Part shown: positions 23,155-35,700 of the stretch, piece by piece
Layout of the letters: every line of letters starts with the position of its first letter
Numbering within the stretch: position 1 is the stretch's first letter
DNA from: Camarhynchus parvulus
Lineage: Eukaryota; Chordata; Aves; Passeriformes; Thraupidae
DNA: 64,000 nt
Assembly (NCBI RefSeq): GCF_901933205.1
Contig: NW_022148941.1
Span: 1-64,000, forward strand
Direction of reading: 5' to 3'
Notes under the pieces: model-generated
Databases searched by the model: none
What the model was told of the DNA's origin: nothing
The model's input: the letters and a program-made list of their open reading frames with translations, nothing else
Translations under genes and position numbers: made by a program

Positions 23155-23639
23155 GGGGAGGGAAGTGGGGATTGGGGGGGTTTGAAGGGATTTTGGGGGG
23201 GTTTGAAGGGATTTTGGGGGTTTGAAGGGATTTTGGGGGGTTTGAAGGGATTTTTGGGGGATTGAGGGGATTTTGGGGGGTTGGGGGGATTTTGGGGGTT
23301 TGAGGGGATTTTGGGGGTTTGGGGGGATTTTGGGGGTTTGAGCGGATTTTGGGGGGTTTGAAGGGATTTTGGGGGGTTTGAAGGGATTTTGGGGGGATTG
23401 AGGGGATTTTGGGGGGATTGAGGGGATTTTGGGGGTTTGAAGGGATTTTGGGGGTTTGAGGGGATTTTGGGGGGTTTGAAGGGATTTTGGGGGGGATTGA
23501 AGGGATTTTGGGGGGTTTGAGGGGATTTTGGGGGTTTGAGGGGATTTTGGGGGGGTTTGAGGGGATTTTGGGGGTTTGAGGGGATTTTTGGGGGGTTTGA
23601 AGGGATTTTGTGGGGGTTGAGGGGATTTTGGGGTCCCCC
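23155..23639. repeat. GGGATTTTGGGGGTTTGAA array forming the NOSIP 3'UTR
   Basis: About 24-bp units. The array occupies the whole interval between the NOSIP stop and its poly(A) signal, so the mature 3'UTR would be almost entirely tandem repeat (CCCCCAAAATCCCTTCAAA on the mRNA strand). Confidence 0.85.
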
Positions 23640-23711
23640 CTAGGCCTGCATCACCGGCCGGGATTTTTTGGCCTCCAGGGAAACCCCGGCCCCGGCAAAG
23701 CCGGTCCCGCC
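23640..23711 (-). CDS. NOSIP: NOSIP coding exon 8 (C-terminus and stop)
   Basis: 72 bp, phase 0. Encodes GGTGFAGAG then [14 protein letters not shown] and TAG (23,640-23,642). Acceptor CCCCCCCCAG. The C-terminal KSRPVMQA is strongly conserved in NOSIP. Confidence 0.95.
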   Translation of the reverse strand, partial: GGTGFAGAGVSLEAKKSRPVMQA

Positions 23712-26700
23712 CTGGGGGGGGAAAAATGGGGTGAGGGGGGGACCCCAAAAATGCAACAAATTCACCCAAATTCACCCAAATTCACCCCAAAAATGCAACA
23801 AAGAGCCCCAAATTCACCCAAATTCACCCCAAATTCACCCAAAAATGCAACAAAGAGCCCCAAATTCACCCAAAATCCAACCCAGAGCTCAAAATCACCC
23901 AAACCCCCAAATTCATCCCAAATTTACCCCAAACCCCCCAAAATCCCCCCAAATCCCCCAAAAATTCCCCAAAATCCCCCCAAATTTACCCCAAACCCCG
24001 AATTTACCCAAAAATTCACCCCAAACCCCCCAAAATTCCCCCAAATCCCCCCAAAATTCCCCCAAATTTACCCCAAATTCACCCCAAACCCCCCAAATTT
24101 ACCCAAATCCCCCAAAATTCCCCCAAAGTCCCCACAAATTTACCCCAAACACCCCAAAAATCCACACAAAATCCACCCAAACCCCCAAATTCACCCCCAA
24201 TTTACCCCAAACCCCCAAAAATTCCCCAAAATTCCCCAAATTTACCCCAAACCCCCCAAACCCCCCAAATTCCCCCACCCCCCCCGCGGCCCCCCTCCCC
24301 CACCCGCTGCAGCGTGATGACGTCACTGTCGCTGAGCTCCGCCCCGCTAAGCGGGTCCCGCATGTCCGGCCGCACCAGGCGGTCAACGGCGGCCAGAGTG
24401 ACCACTGAGCCTCTGTGGGATGGACAGAGTGACCACAGTGACCACTGAGCCATGGACACATGGACAGAGTGACCACAGTGACCACTGAGCCCTCAGAGTG
24501 ACCACAGTGACCACTGAGCCCCTGGGGGATGGACAGAGTGACCACAGTGACCACTGAGCCATGGGCACATGGACAGAGTGACCACAGTGACCACTGAGCC
24601 CCTGGGGGATGGACAGAGTGACCACAGTGACCACTGAGCCATGGACACATGGACAGAGTGACCACAGTGACCACTGAGCCATGGACACATGGACAGAGTG
24701 ACCACAGTGACCACTGAGCCATGGACACATGGACAGAGTGACCACAGTGACCACTGAGCCATGGACACATGGACAGAGTGACCACAGTGACCACCGAGCC
24801 CCTTGGGGGTGGACAGAGTGACCACAGTGACCACTGAGCCCCTGGGGGATGGACAGAGTGACCACAGTGACCACTGAGCCATGGACACATGGACAGAGTG
24901 ACCACAGTGACCACTGAGCCATGGACACATGGACAGAGTGACCACAGTGACCACTGAGCCTCTGTGGGATGGACAGAGTGACCACAGTGACCACTGAGCC
25001 CCTGGGGATGGACAGAGTGACCACAGTGACCACTGAGCCATGGACACACGGACAGAGTGACCACAGTGACCACTGAGCCATGGACACATGGACAGAGTGA
25101 CCACTGAGCCCCCAGAGTGACCACTGAGCCCCTGGGGGATGGACAGAGTGACCACAGTGACCACTGAGCCATGGACACATGGACAGAGTGACCACAGTGA
25201 CCACTGAGCCATGGACACATGGACAGAGTGACCACAGTGACCACTGAGCCCTCAGAGTGACCACAGTGACCACTGAGCCTCTGTGGGGACACAGAGAGTG
25301 ACCACAGTGACCACTGAGCCCCCAGAGTGACCACAGTGACCACTGAGCCATGGACACATGGACAGAGTGACCACAGTGACCACTGAGCCCTCAGAGTGAC
25401 CACAGTGACCACTGAGCCATGGACACATGGACAGAGTGACCACAGTGACCACTGAGCCATGGACACATGGACAGAGTGACCACAGTGACCACTGAGCCCC
25501 CAGAGTGACCACTGAGCCTCTGTGGGATGGACAGAGTGACCACAGTGACCACTGAGCCCTCAGAGTGACCACAGTGACCACTGAGCCTCTGTGGGGACAC
25601 ACGGACAGAGTGACCACAGTGACCACTGAGCCTCTGTGGGATGGACAGAGTGACCACAGTGACCACTGAGCCATGGACACATGGACAGAGTGACCACAGT
25701 GACCACTGAGCCCCCAGAGTGACCACTGAGCCTCTGTGGGACGGACAGAGTGACCACAGTGACCACTGAGCCATGGACACATGGACAGAGTGACCACAGT
25801 GACCACTGAGCCCCCAGAGTGACCACTGAGCCCCTGTGGGATGGACAGAGTGACCACAGTGACCACTGAGCCTCTGTGGGGACACAGAGAGTGACCACAG
25901 TGACCACTGAGCCATGGGCACATGGACAGAGTGACCACAGTGACCACTGAGCCCCCAGAGTGACCACAGTGACCACTGAGCCTCTGTGGGGACACAGAGA
26001 GTGACCACAGTGACCACTGAGCCATGGACACATGGACAGAGCGACCACAGTGACCACTGAGCCATGGACACATGGACAGAGTGACCACAGTGACCACTGA
26101 GCCCTCAGAGTGACCACAGTGACCACTGAGCCTCTGTGGGGACACACGGACAGAGTGACCACAGTGACCACTGAGCCTCTGTGGGATGGACAGAGTGACC
26201 ACAGTGACCACTGAGCCATGGACACATGGACAGAGTGACCACAGTGACCACTGAGCCCCCAGAGTGACCACTGAGCCTCTGTGGGACGGACAGAGTGACC
26301 ACAGTGACCACTGAGCCATGGACACATGGACAGAGCGACCACAGTGACCACTGAGCCATGGACACATGGACAGAGTGACCACAGTGACCACTGAGCCCTC
26401 AGAGTGACCACAGTGACCACTGAGCCCCCAGAGTGACCACAGTGACCACTGAGCCATGGGCACATGGACAGAGTGACCACTGAGCCTCTGTGGGGACACA
26501 GACAGTGACCACAGTGACCACTGAGCCATGGGCACATGGACAGAGTGACCACAGTGACCACTGAGCCATGGACACATAGCCAGGGTCACTCAGTGGTCAC
26601 TCAGGGCTATCAATGGTCACCAGCATGGCGCACCAGCCGGGGTGGCGATGGCGGCAGCGCCGCACAGTAGCGGTTCCAGGGGCACCAGGCACAATGGTCA

Positions 26701-29700
26701 CCAGGGCTATCAATGGTCACTCAGGGTCACCAGGCTATCAATGGTCACTCAGTGGTCACCACGATGCCGGAGCACAGCGCAAGGGGGTGTGTTCCGAGGG
26801 GTCGCCGTCAGCGCCCACACGGAGCCCAGTGGTCACCAGGGTCACTCAGTGACCACGAGGGTCTCAGGACAGCACCGGGTGCGTCTGAGGGGGTCGCGCC
26901 GCCACACAGCGGTCACCAGGGTCAGTGGTCACCATACAATGGTCACCGTGGTCCCGTACAAGGTCACCATGGTCACACGCGAGCACAGCACAGGGGGGCG
27001 TTGCCAGCGGGTCACGGTAGCACGCACACGTAGCGGTCACAGTGACCAGGGTCACCAGGCAAGGTACTGGTGGTCACTGGCACACGCGAGCACGGCACAA
27101 GGGTGTGGCACCAGGCCGGCAGCGCGCATACACAGGTCACTCAGGGGTCACTCAGGGCTATCAATGGTCACTCAGTGGTCACTCAGGGTTATCAATGGTC
27201 ACTCAGTGGTCACTCACGAGGGTCTTAGGACAGCGCAGGGGGTGGCGTTGCCGAGGGGGTCGCTGGTCAGCGCGCACACGTAGCGGTCACTCAGTGGTCA
27301 CTCAGGGGTCACTCAGGGGTGTCAATGGTCACTCAGGGCTATCAATGGTCACTCAGTGGTCACTCACGATGGCCGGAGCACGCACAGGGGTGGCGTTTGC
27401 GGGGGTCGCCGGTCAGCCCAGCACACGTAGGTCACTCAGTGGTCACTCAGGGGTGTCCATGGTCACCCAGGGCTATCAATGGTCACTGGTCAGTGGTCAC
27501 TCAGTGGTCACTCAGGGGTGTCAATGGTCACTCAGGGCTATCACTGGTCAGTGGTCAGTGGTCACTCAGTGGTCACTCACGATGGCCGGAGCACAGCGCA
27601 GGGGGTGGCGTTGCCCAGCGGGTCGCCGGTCAGCGCGCACACGTAGCGGTCACTCAGGGGTCACTCAGGGCTATCAGTGGTCACTCAGTGGTCACTCAGG
27701 GGTGTCAATGGTCACTCAGGGCTATCAATGGTCACTGGTCACTCAGTGGTCAGTGGTCACTCAGTGGTCACTCACGATGGCCGGAGCACGGCACAGGGGG
27801 TGGCGTTGCCCAGGGGGTCGCCGGTCAGCGCGCACATGTAGCGGTCACTCAGGGGTCACTCAGGGCTATCAATGGTCACTCAGGGCTATCAGTGGTCACT
27901 CAGTGGTCACTCAGGGCTATCAATGGTCACTCAGTGGCGCACTGGCCGGAGCACGGGCACGGGGGTGGCGTGCCCAGGGGTCGCCGGTCACGCAGCGGTC
28001 ACCAGGGGTCACTCAGGGCTATCAATGGTCACTCAGGGCTATCAGTGGTCACTCAGTGGTCACTCAGGGCTATCAATGGTCACTCAGTGGTCACTCACGA
28101 TGGCCGGAGCACGGCACAGGGGGTGGCGTTGCCCAGGGGGTCGCCGGTCAGCGCGCACACGTAGCGGTCACTCAGGGGTCACTCAGGGCTATCAATGGTC
28201 ACTGGTCACTCAGTGGTCAGTGGTCACTCAGTGGTCACTCACGATGGCCGGAGCACGCGCAGGGGTGGCGTTGCCCAGGGGGTCGCCGGTCAGCGCGCAC
28301 ACGTAGCGGTCACTCGGCTCTCGGGCCAGCAGCTGCCCCGGGCTCAGGCCGCGCTCGGCCGGAGTGAAGTGGACGCTGACCAGCTGGGCCAGGCGCAGCT
28401 TCCGGCCGGACATGGGGCAGCGGACGGCGCGCTCCTGCCGGACACACGGACACACGGACACACGGACAGACAGACACACGGACAGACAGATGGACACACA
28501 GACACACGGACACGGACACACGGACGGACAGACGGACGGACAGACACACGGACAGACAGACGGACGGACAGACGGACAGACGGACGGACACACAGATGGA
28601 CACACGGACACACAGATGGACACACAGACACACGGACACATCGACACACGGACACACGGACACACGGACACACGGACGGACACACGGACGGACGGACGGA
28701 CGGACACACGGACACACGGACAGACAGACACACAGATGGACACACAGACACACACACGGACACACGGACAGACACACGGACACGGACACACGGACACATG
28801 GACACAGAAACGGACACAGAACATGGACACACGGAACAGGAGGAGGATGAACACGAACACGGAACGGACGACGGACACACGGACGACAGAACACGGAAGA
28901 CAGACGGAGGACAGACACACACGGACACACAGAGGACACACGGAACACAGATGGACACACAGACAACGGACAATAGACACACGGACACAGCGGACACACG
29001 GACACGGACGGACACACGGACACACGGACGGACACACAGATGGACACACAGACACACGGACACACGGACACACGGACAGACACACGGACACACGGACACA
29101 TGGACACATGGACACACGGACAGACGGACACATGGACACATGGACACACGGACACACGGACGGACGGATGGACACACGGACACGACAGACAGATGGACAC
29201 ACGGACACACGGACACACGGACACACGGACGGACGGACACACGGACGGACAGACACGGAGGACAGACGGACAGACACACGGACGGACAGACACGGACAGA
29301 CGGACACACGGACGGACGGACACACGGACGGACAGACAGACGGACACATGGACACACGGACGGACGGACACACGGATGGATGGACAGACGGACACACGGA
29401 CGGACACACGGACAGACAGACACACGGACACACAGATGGACACACAGACACATGGACACACGGACGGACGGATGGACACACGGACAGACGGACAGACGGA
29501 CACACGGACGGATGGACACACGGATGGACGGACAGACGGACAGACGGACGGACAGACGGACGGACAAGGATGGACACACAAAGGAAGACGAACACGGACG
29601 GATGGAACACGGATGGAGAAAGAGCGGAACACGGACGGATGGAAACACGGATGACGGACAGACGGACAGACGGACGGACAGATGGACGGACGGACACACG

Positions 29701-32700
29701 GACGGACACACAGATGGACGGACGGTGAGAGAGAGAAACACCAACAATATACACCAAAATCATCCAAAATTAACCAAAAATCACCCAAAATCACCCAAAT
29801 CAACCCATAAACACCAAAATTACCCAAAATTAACCCAAAATCACTCAAAATCAACCCAAAATAGCCCAAAATTAACATAAAATCACCCAAAATTAACCCC
29901 AAACCACCAAAATCACCCAAAATTAACCCAAAATAGCCCAAAATCGCCCAAAATTAACCCAAAACCACCAAAATTACCCCAAAATCACAAAAATCACCCC
30001 AAATTAACCAAAAATAGCCCAAAATCACCCAAAATTACCCAAAAAACACTGAACTCACCCAAAATTAACCCCAAAACAACAAAATAATCCAAAATTAACC
30101 CAAAACCACCAAAATCACCCAAAATTAACCCAAAATAGCCCAAAGTCATCCAAAATTAACCCAAAATAGCCAAAAATTACCCAAAAACCACCGAAATCAC
30201 CCAAAATTAACCCAAAATTAACCCAAAATAGCCCCAAATCACCCCAAAAACCCCAAAACCCCAAATCCACCCCAGACCCCAGCCAGTCAGCGGTCAGTGG
30301 TCACTCATGGTCACTCAGTGGTCACAGTGGTCACTCAGTGGTCACTCACTGGTCACTCAGTGGTCATTGGTCACTCATTGGTCAGTGGTCACCCGTTGGT
30401 CAGTGGTCACTCACTGGTCAGTGGTCACTCATTGGTCATTGGTCACTCATTGGTCATTGGTCACTCATTGGTCACTCATTGGTCACTCAGTGGTCACTCA
30501 TTGGTCATTGGTCACTCAGTGGTCAGTGGTCACTCATTGGTCACCCATTGGTCATTGGTCACTCAGTGGTCACTCAGTGGTCAGCGGTCAGCGGTCAGTG
30601 GTCACCCGTTGGTCACTCAGTGGTCACTCAGTGGTCAGTGGTCACTCAGTGGTCAGCGCTCAGTGGTCACTCAGTGGTCAGTGGTCACCCGTTGGTCACT
30701 CATTGGTCAGTGGTCACTCAGTGGTCACTCATTGGTCAGTGGTCAGTGGTCAGTGGTCAGTGGTCAGTGGTCACCCATTGGTCACTCATTGGTCACCCAT
30801 TGGTCACTCAATGGTCAGTGGTCACTCAGTGGTCACTCAATGGTCAGTGGTCACTCAGTGGTCAGCGGTCATTGGTCACCCATTGGTCACTCAGTGGTCA
30901 CCCATCGGTCAGTGGTCACTCATGGTCACTCATTGGTCAGTGGTCACCCGTTGGTCACTCATTGGTCACTCATTGGTCACTCATTGGTCAGTGGTCACTC
31001 AATGTTCAGCGGTCACTCATTGGTCAGTGGTCACTCATGGTCACTCAGTGGTCACCCATTGGTCAGTGGTCACTCATTGGTCACTCAGTGGTCACTCATT
31101 GGTCAGTGGTCACTCATTGGTCAGTGGTCACTCATTGGTCACTCATGGTCACTCATTGGTCAGTGGTCACTCATTGGTCACTCATTGGTCAGTGGTCACT
31201 CATTGGTCACTCAGTGGTCACTCATTGGTCACTCAGTGGTCACTCATTGGTCAGTGGTCACTCATTGGTCACTCAGTGGTCACTCATTGGTCACTCAGTG
31301 GTCATCGTCGGTCAGTGGTCACTCATGGTCATTGGTCACTCAGTGGTCACTCATTGGTCAGCGGTCACTCATGGTCACTCATGGTCACTCATTGGTCACT
31401 CAGTGGTCACTCATTGGTCACTCATTGGTCACTCAGTGGTCACTCAGTGGTCAGTGGTCACTCAGTGGTCACTCATGGTCACTCATTGGTCACCCATTGG
31501 TCAGCGGTCACTCATTGGTCACTCATTGGTCACTCAGTGGTCAGTGGTCACTCATTGGTCACTCATTGGTCACTCAGTGGTCACTCATTGGTCACTCATT
31601 GGTCACTCAGTGGTCACTCAGTGGTCACTCATTGGTCACTCAGTGGTCAGTGGTCACTCATGGTCACTCATTGGTCACTCATTGGTCACTCATTGGTCAC
31701 TCATCGGTCAGTGGTCACTCATTGGTCACTCAGTGGTCACTCATGGTCACTCATTGGTCACTCATTGGTCACTCATGGTCACTCAGCGGTCACTCAGTGG
31801 TCACTCATGGTCACTCAGTGGTCACTCAGTGGTCACTCATGGTCACTCATTGGTCACTCATTGGTCACTCATTGGTCACTCATTGGTCAGTGGTCACTCA
31901 GTGGTCACTCAGTGGTCAGCGGTCACTCAGTGGTCACTCATTGGTCACTCATTGGTCACTCATTGGTCACTCAGTGGTCACTCAGTGCTCAGTGGTCACT
32001 CAGTGGTCACTCAGTGGTCACTCATTGGTCACTCAGTGGTCAGTGGTCACTCATGGTCACTCAGCGGTCACCCATTGGTCAGTGGTCACTCAGTGGTCAC
32101 TCATTGGTCACTCATTGGTCAGTGGTCACTCATTGGTCACTCATTGGTCACTCAGTGGTCACTCATTGGTCACTCAGTGGTCAGTGGTCACTCATGGTCA
32201 CTCATTGGTCACTCAGTGGTCACTCAGTGCTCAGTGGTCACTCAGTGGTCACTCATTGGTCACCCATTGGTCAGTGGTCACTCATGGTCACTCAGTGGTC
32301 ACTCAGTGGTCACTCACGGGCCGCGCCAGGCTCTCGGCCGCAGCCTCGGGGGTCAGCGAGGGGATCCAGAAACTGGGGAGGGGTCCTGGGGCACCTGGGG
32401 GGAGGGGAGAGAGTGGCCAAAAATAACCAAAAATGGCCAAAAATGGCCAAAAATAACCAAAAATACCCAAAATGACCCAAAAATGTCCCCAAAAATACCA
32501 AAAATAACCCAAAATACCAAAAATAACCCAAAATAACCCAAAATGGCCCCAAAAATACCAAAAATACCAAAAATGGCCCAAAATAACCCAAAAAAACCCA
32601 AAATAACCCAAAATAACCCAAAATAACCTAAAAATGGCCCCAAAAATACCAAAAATACCAAAAATGGCCCAAAAATGTCCCCAAAATGGCCCAAAAAAAC

Positions 32701-35700
32701 CCCCAAAATGGCCCAAATATACCAAAATAACCCAAAATAACCCAAAATATGGCCCAAAATAACCCAAAATAACCCAAAAACCCCCAAAATGGCCCCAAAT
32801 ATACCAAAATAACCCAAATATACCCAAAAATGGCCCAAAATAACCCAAAATAACCTAAAAATGGCCCCAAAAATACCAAAAATACCAAAAATGGCCCAAA
32901 ATAACCCAAAATAACCCAAAAAAACCCCCAAAATGGCCCAAATATACCAAAATAACCCAAAATAACCCAAAAATGGCCCAAAATAACCCAAAATAACCTA
33001 AAAACCCCCAAAATGGCCCAAATATACCAAAATAACCCAAAATAACCCAAAAAGGGCCCAAAATCCTCCCCAAAACTCCCCCCAATGCCCCCAAATGCCC
33101 CCAATGCCCCCCCAAATCCCCCCCCCCCATTTCTCTCACCGCTGCCCCCGGGGGTCTCGGCCCCCCCCTTGCCCAGGGGGGTCCCCAAACCCCCCCAGAT
33201 CCCCCCCAGATCCCCCCAAATCCCCCCAATTCTCCCCTCAACCCCCCCAAAATTCCCCCCAAAATCCCCCCCAGGACCCCCCAGACCCGCCCAAATCCCC
33301 CTAGGACCCCCCCAAACCCACCAAATTCCCCCCAAATCCCCCTCAAATCCCCCCAGGACTCCCCCAAAACCCCCCAAAATCGCCCCTAGATTTCCCCAAT
33401 TCTCCCTTCAAACCCCCCAAAATGCCCCCCAAATCGCCCTCAAACCCCCCAAAATCCCCCCAGAACCCCCATTTCTCTCACCGCCCTCACCCCCGGCGCT
33501 CTCTGTCCCCCCTCCCCCCCAGGCCGGATCCCCCCAAACCCCCCAGATCCCCAAATTCTCCAATGCCCCTGCCCCCAAACCCCCCAGGACCCCCCCAAAC
33601 CCCCCCAGGACCCCCAGGACCCTCCAAACCCCCCCAAATTCCTTCCTTGGGCTCCCCAAACCCCTCCCAAATCCCCCCAAAATCCCCCTCAAACTCCCCC
33701 AAAACCCCCCCCAGAACCCCCCAATTCTCCCGTCAAACCCCCAGGACCCCCCAAACCGCCCCCCAAACCCCCAAACCCCTCAAGCCCCCCCAAAACCCCC
33801 AATCCCCCCAAATCCCCCCAATCTCTCCCTCCCCCCCGGGCCCCTCCCTTCCTCCAGGTCAAACCCCCAAAATCCCCCCAAAATCCCCTCAACCCCCCAA
33901 ACCCCCAAATTCCCTTTTAACCCCCCAAATCGCCCTCAAACCCCCCTCCAAAACCCCCCAGGACCCCCACCAACCCCCCAAAATTCCTCCCCCCAAATCC
34001 CCCCCCCCAAACCCCCAATCCCCCAAACCCTCCCAGACCCCCCCCAAAATTCCTTCCAAACCCCCACCCCCAAAATCCCCCCCCAATCCCTCCAAAACCC
34101 CCACTGTGTCCCCAAACCCCCCCAAAAATCACCCCCCCCAGATCCCCCCCCAATTCCCCCCAAACCCCCAAAATCCCCCCAAACCCCCCAACCCCCAACC
34201 CCCCAATCCCCCCCCCCCCAAACCCCCATCCCCCCAGATCCCCCCCAATTCTGCCCCCAAACCCCCCCCAAGATCCCCCCAAACCCCCCCAAAATCCCCC
34301 CCCTCAACCCCCCAGATCCCCCAAATCCCCCCCATTCCTCTCACCGCTGCCCCCCGGGGGTCTCAGCGCCCCCCCTTGCCCCCTTAGGGGGATCCCCAAA
34401 TCCCCAGACCCCCCCAAAATCCCCCCCAAAATCGCCCCTGGATTTCCCCAATTCTCCCTTCAAACCCCCCAAAATCCCCCCAAATCCCCCTCAAACCCCC
34501 CAAAATCCCCCCCAATCCCCCCCCAGGACCCCCCATTTCTCTCACCGCTACCCCCAGGGGTCTCTGTCCCCCCTTCCCCAGGGGATCCCCAAATCCCCAG
34601 ATCCCCCAAAATCCCCCAATCCTGCCCCCAAACCCCCCAGGACCCCCAAACCCCTCAGGACCCTCCAAACCCCCAAATTCCTTCCAGGCTCCCCAAATCC
34701 CTCCCAATCCCCCCAAAATCCCCCTCAAACCCCCCAAAATCCTCCCCAGATCCCCCAATTCTCCCGTCAAACCCCCAAAATCCCCAAAATCCCCCCAAAC
34801 CCCTCCCAACCCCCAAATCCCCAAACCCCCAATTCTCCCCCCTCAACCCCCCCAAACCCCCCAGGACCCCCACACCCCCCAGATCCCCCCATTTCTCCCC
34901 TCAAACCCCCAAAATCCCCCCAGATCCCCCCAATTCTCCATTCAAACCCCCAAAATCCGCCTCCAAAATCCCCTAAATCCCCCCAAACCCCTCCCAACCC
35001 CCAGATCCCCCCAATTCTGCCCCCAAACCCCCCAGATCCCCCCAAAATCCCCCCAAATCCCCCCAATTCTCCCCCCAAATCCCCCCAGGACCCCCCCCCC
35101 CCCAGATCCCCCAATTCTGCCCCCAAACCCCCCAAAATCCCCCAGATCCCCCCAATTCTGCCCTCAAACCCCCCAAAATCCCCCCAGATCCCCCAATTCT
35201 GCCCTCAATCCCCCCAAAATCCCCCTCAAACCCCCTCAAACCCCCCAGATCCCCTCAAAATCCCCCTCAATCCCCCCCAGGACCCCCAGCCCCCATTTCT
35301 CTCACCGCTGCCCCCGGGGGTCTCTGTCCCCCCCTTGCCCAGGGGGGTCTCGGCCTCCAGGAAGCCCCTGAGGGCTTTGGCCGCCCCCTCCCCCCTCTGC
35401 TGCTCCCGCTGCCGCCGCCGCTCGGCCTGCTGCCGCTCCCAGGCCTGCGCCCCAAAAACGCCAAAAAGCAGCGCCCCAAAATGCGTCAGGGACCCCAAAA
35501 CACAGCAGGGAACTGCCCCCAAATCCACCCCAAAAATCCACAAAAAATTCCGGGCTTTTAGCTCAAAATTCTGGGGTTTTACGCCAATTTTTTGACATTT
35601 TACGTGAAATTTTTTGGATTTTTTACCCCAAAATTTCTGGCATTTTATACCCCAAGTTCCTCAGTTTAACCGGAAATTTTGGGGATTTTTTTATCCCAAA

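Noticed and set aside
24099..26589. Minus-strand open frames of 445-455 codons with a repeated WSLWSLCPC pattern
   Set aside because: Produced by the TGACCACAGTGACC array in NOSIP intron 6. Only the last 109 bases (24,304-24,412) are real coding exon.
26640..28170. Eleven extra NOSIP exons giving a protein with repeated [13 protein letters not shown] units
   Set aside because: The copies have donors but no acceptors of their own, several are degenerate, and including them would break the conserved C-terminal domain.
28195..29941. Long open frames on both strands (Thr/Asp/Gly-rich or Cys/Val/Ser-rich)
   Set aside because: Simple translation of the GGACACACGGAC array; no domain, no start context, and they overlap NOSIP intron 5.
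30297..32536. Three overlapping plus-strand open frames of about 700 codons
   Set aside because: They are open in all three frames because the TGGTCACTCA unit contains no stop codon in any frame. The interval is NOSIP intron 5 on the other strand.
33085..35595. 836-codon proline-rich plus-strand frame
   Set aside because: Translation of the CCCCCAAAATCC array, antisense to NOSIP intron 4.
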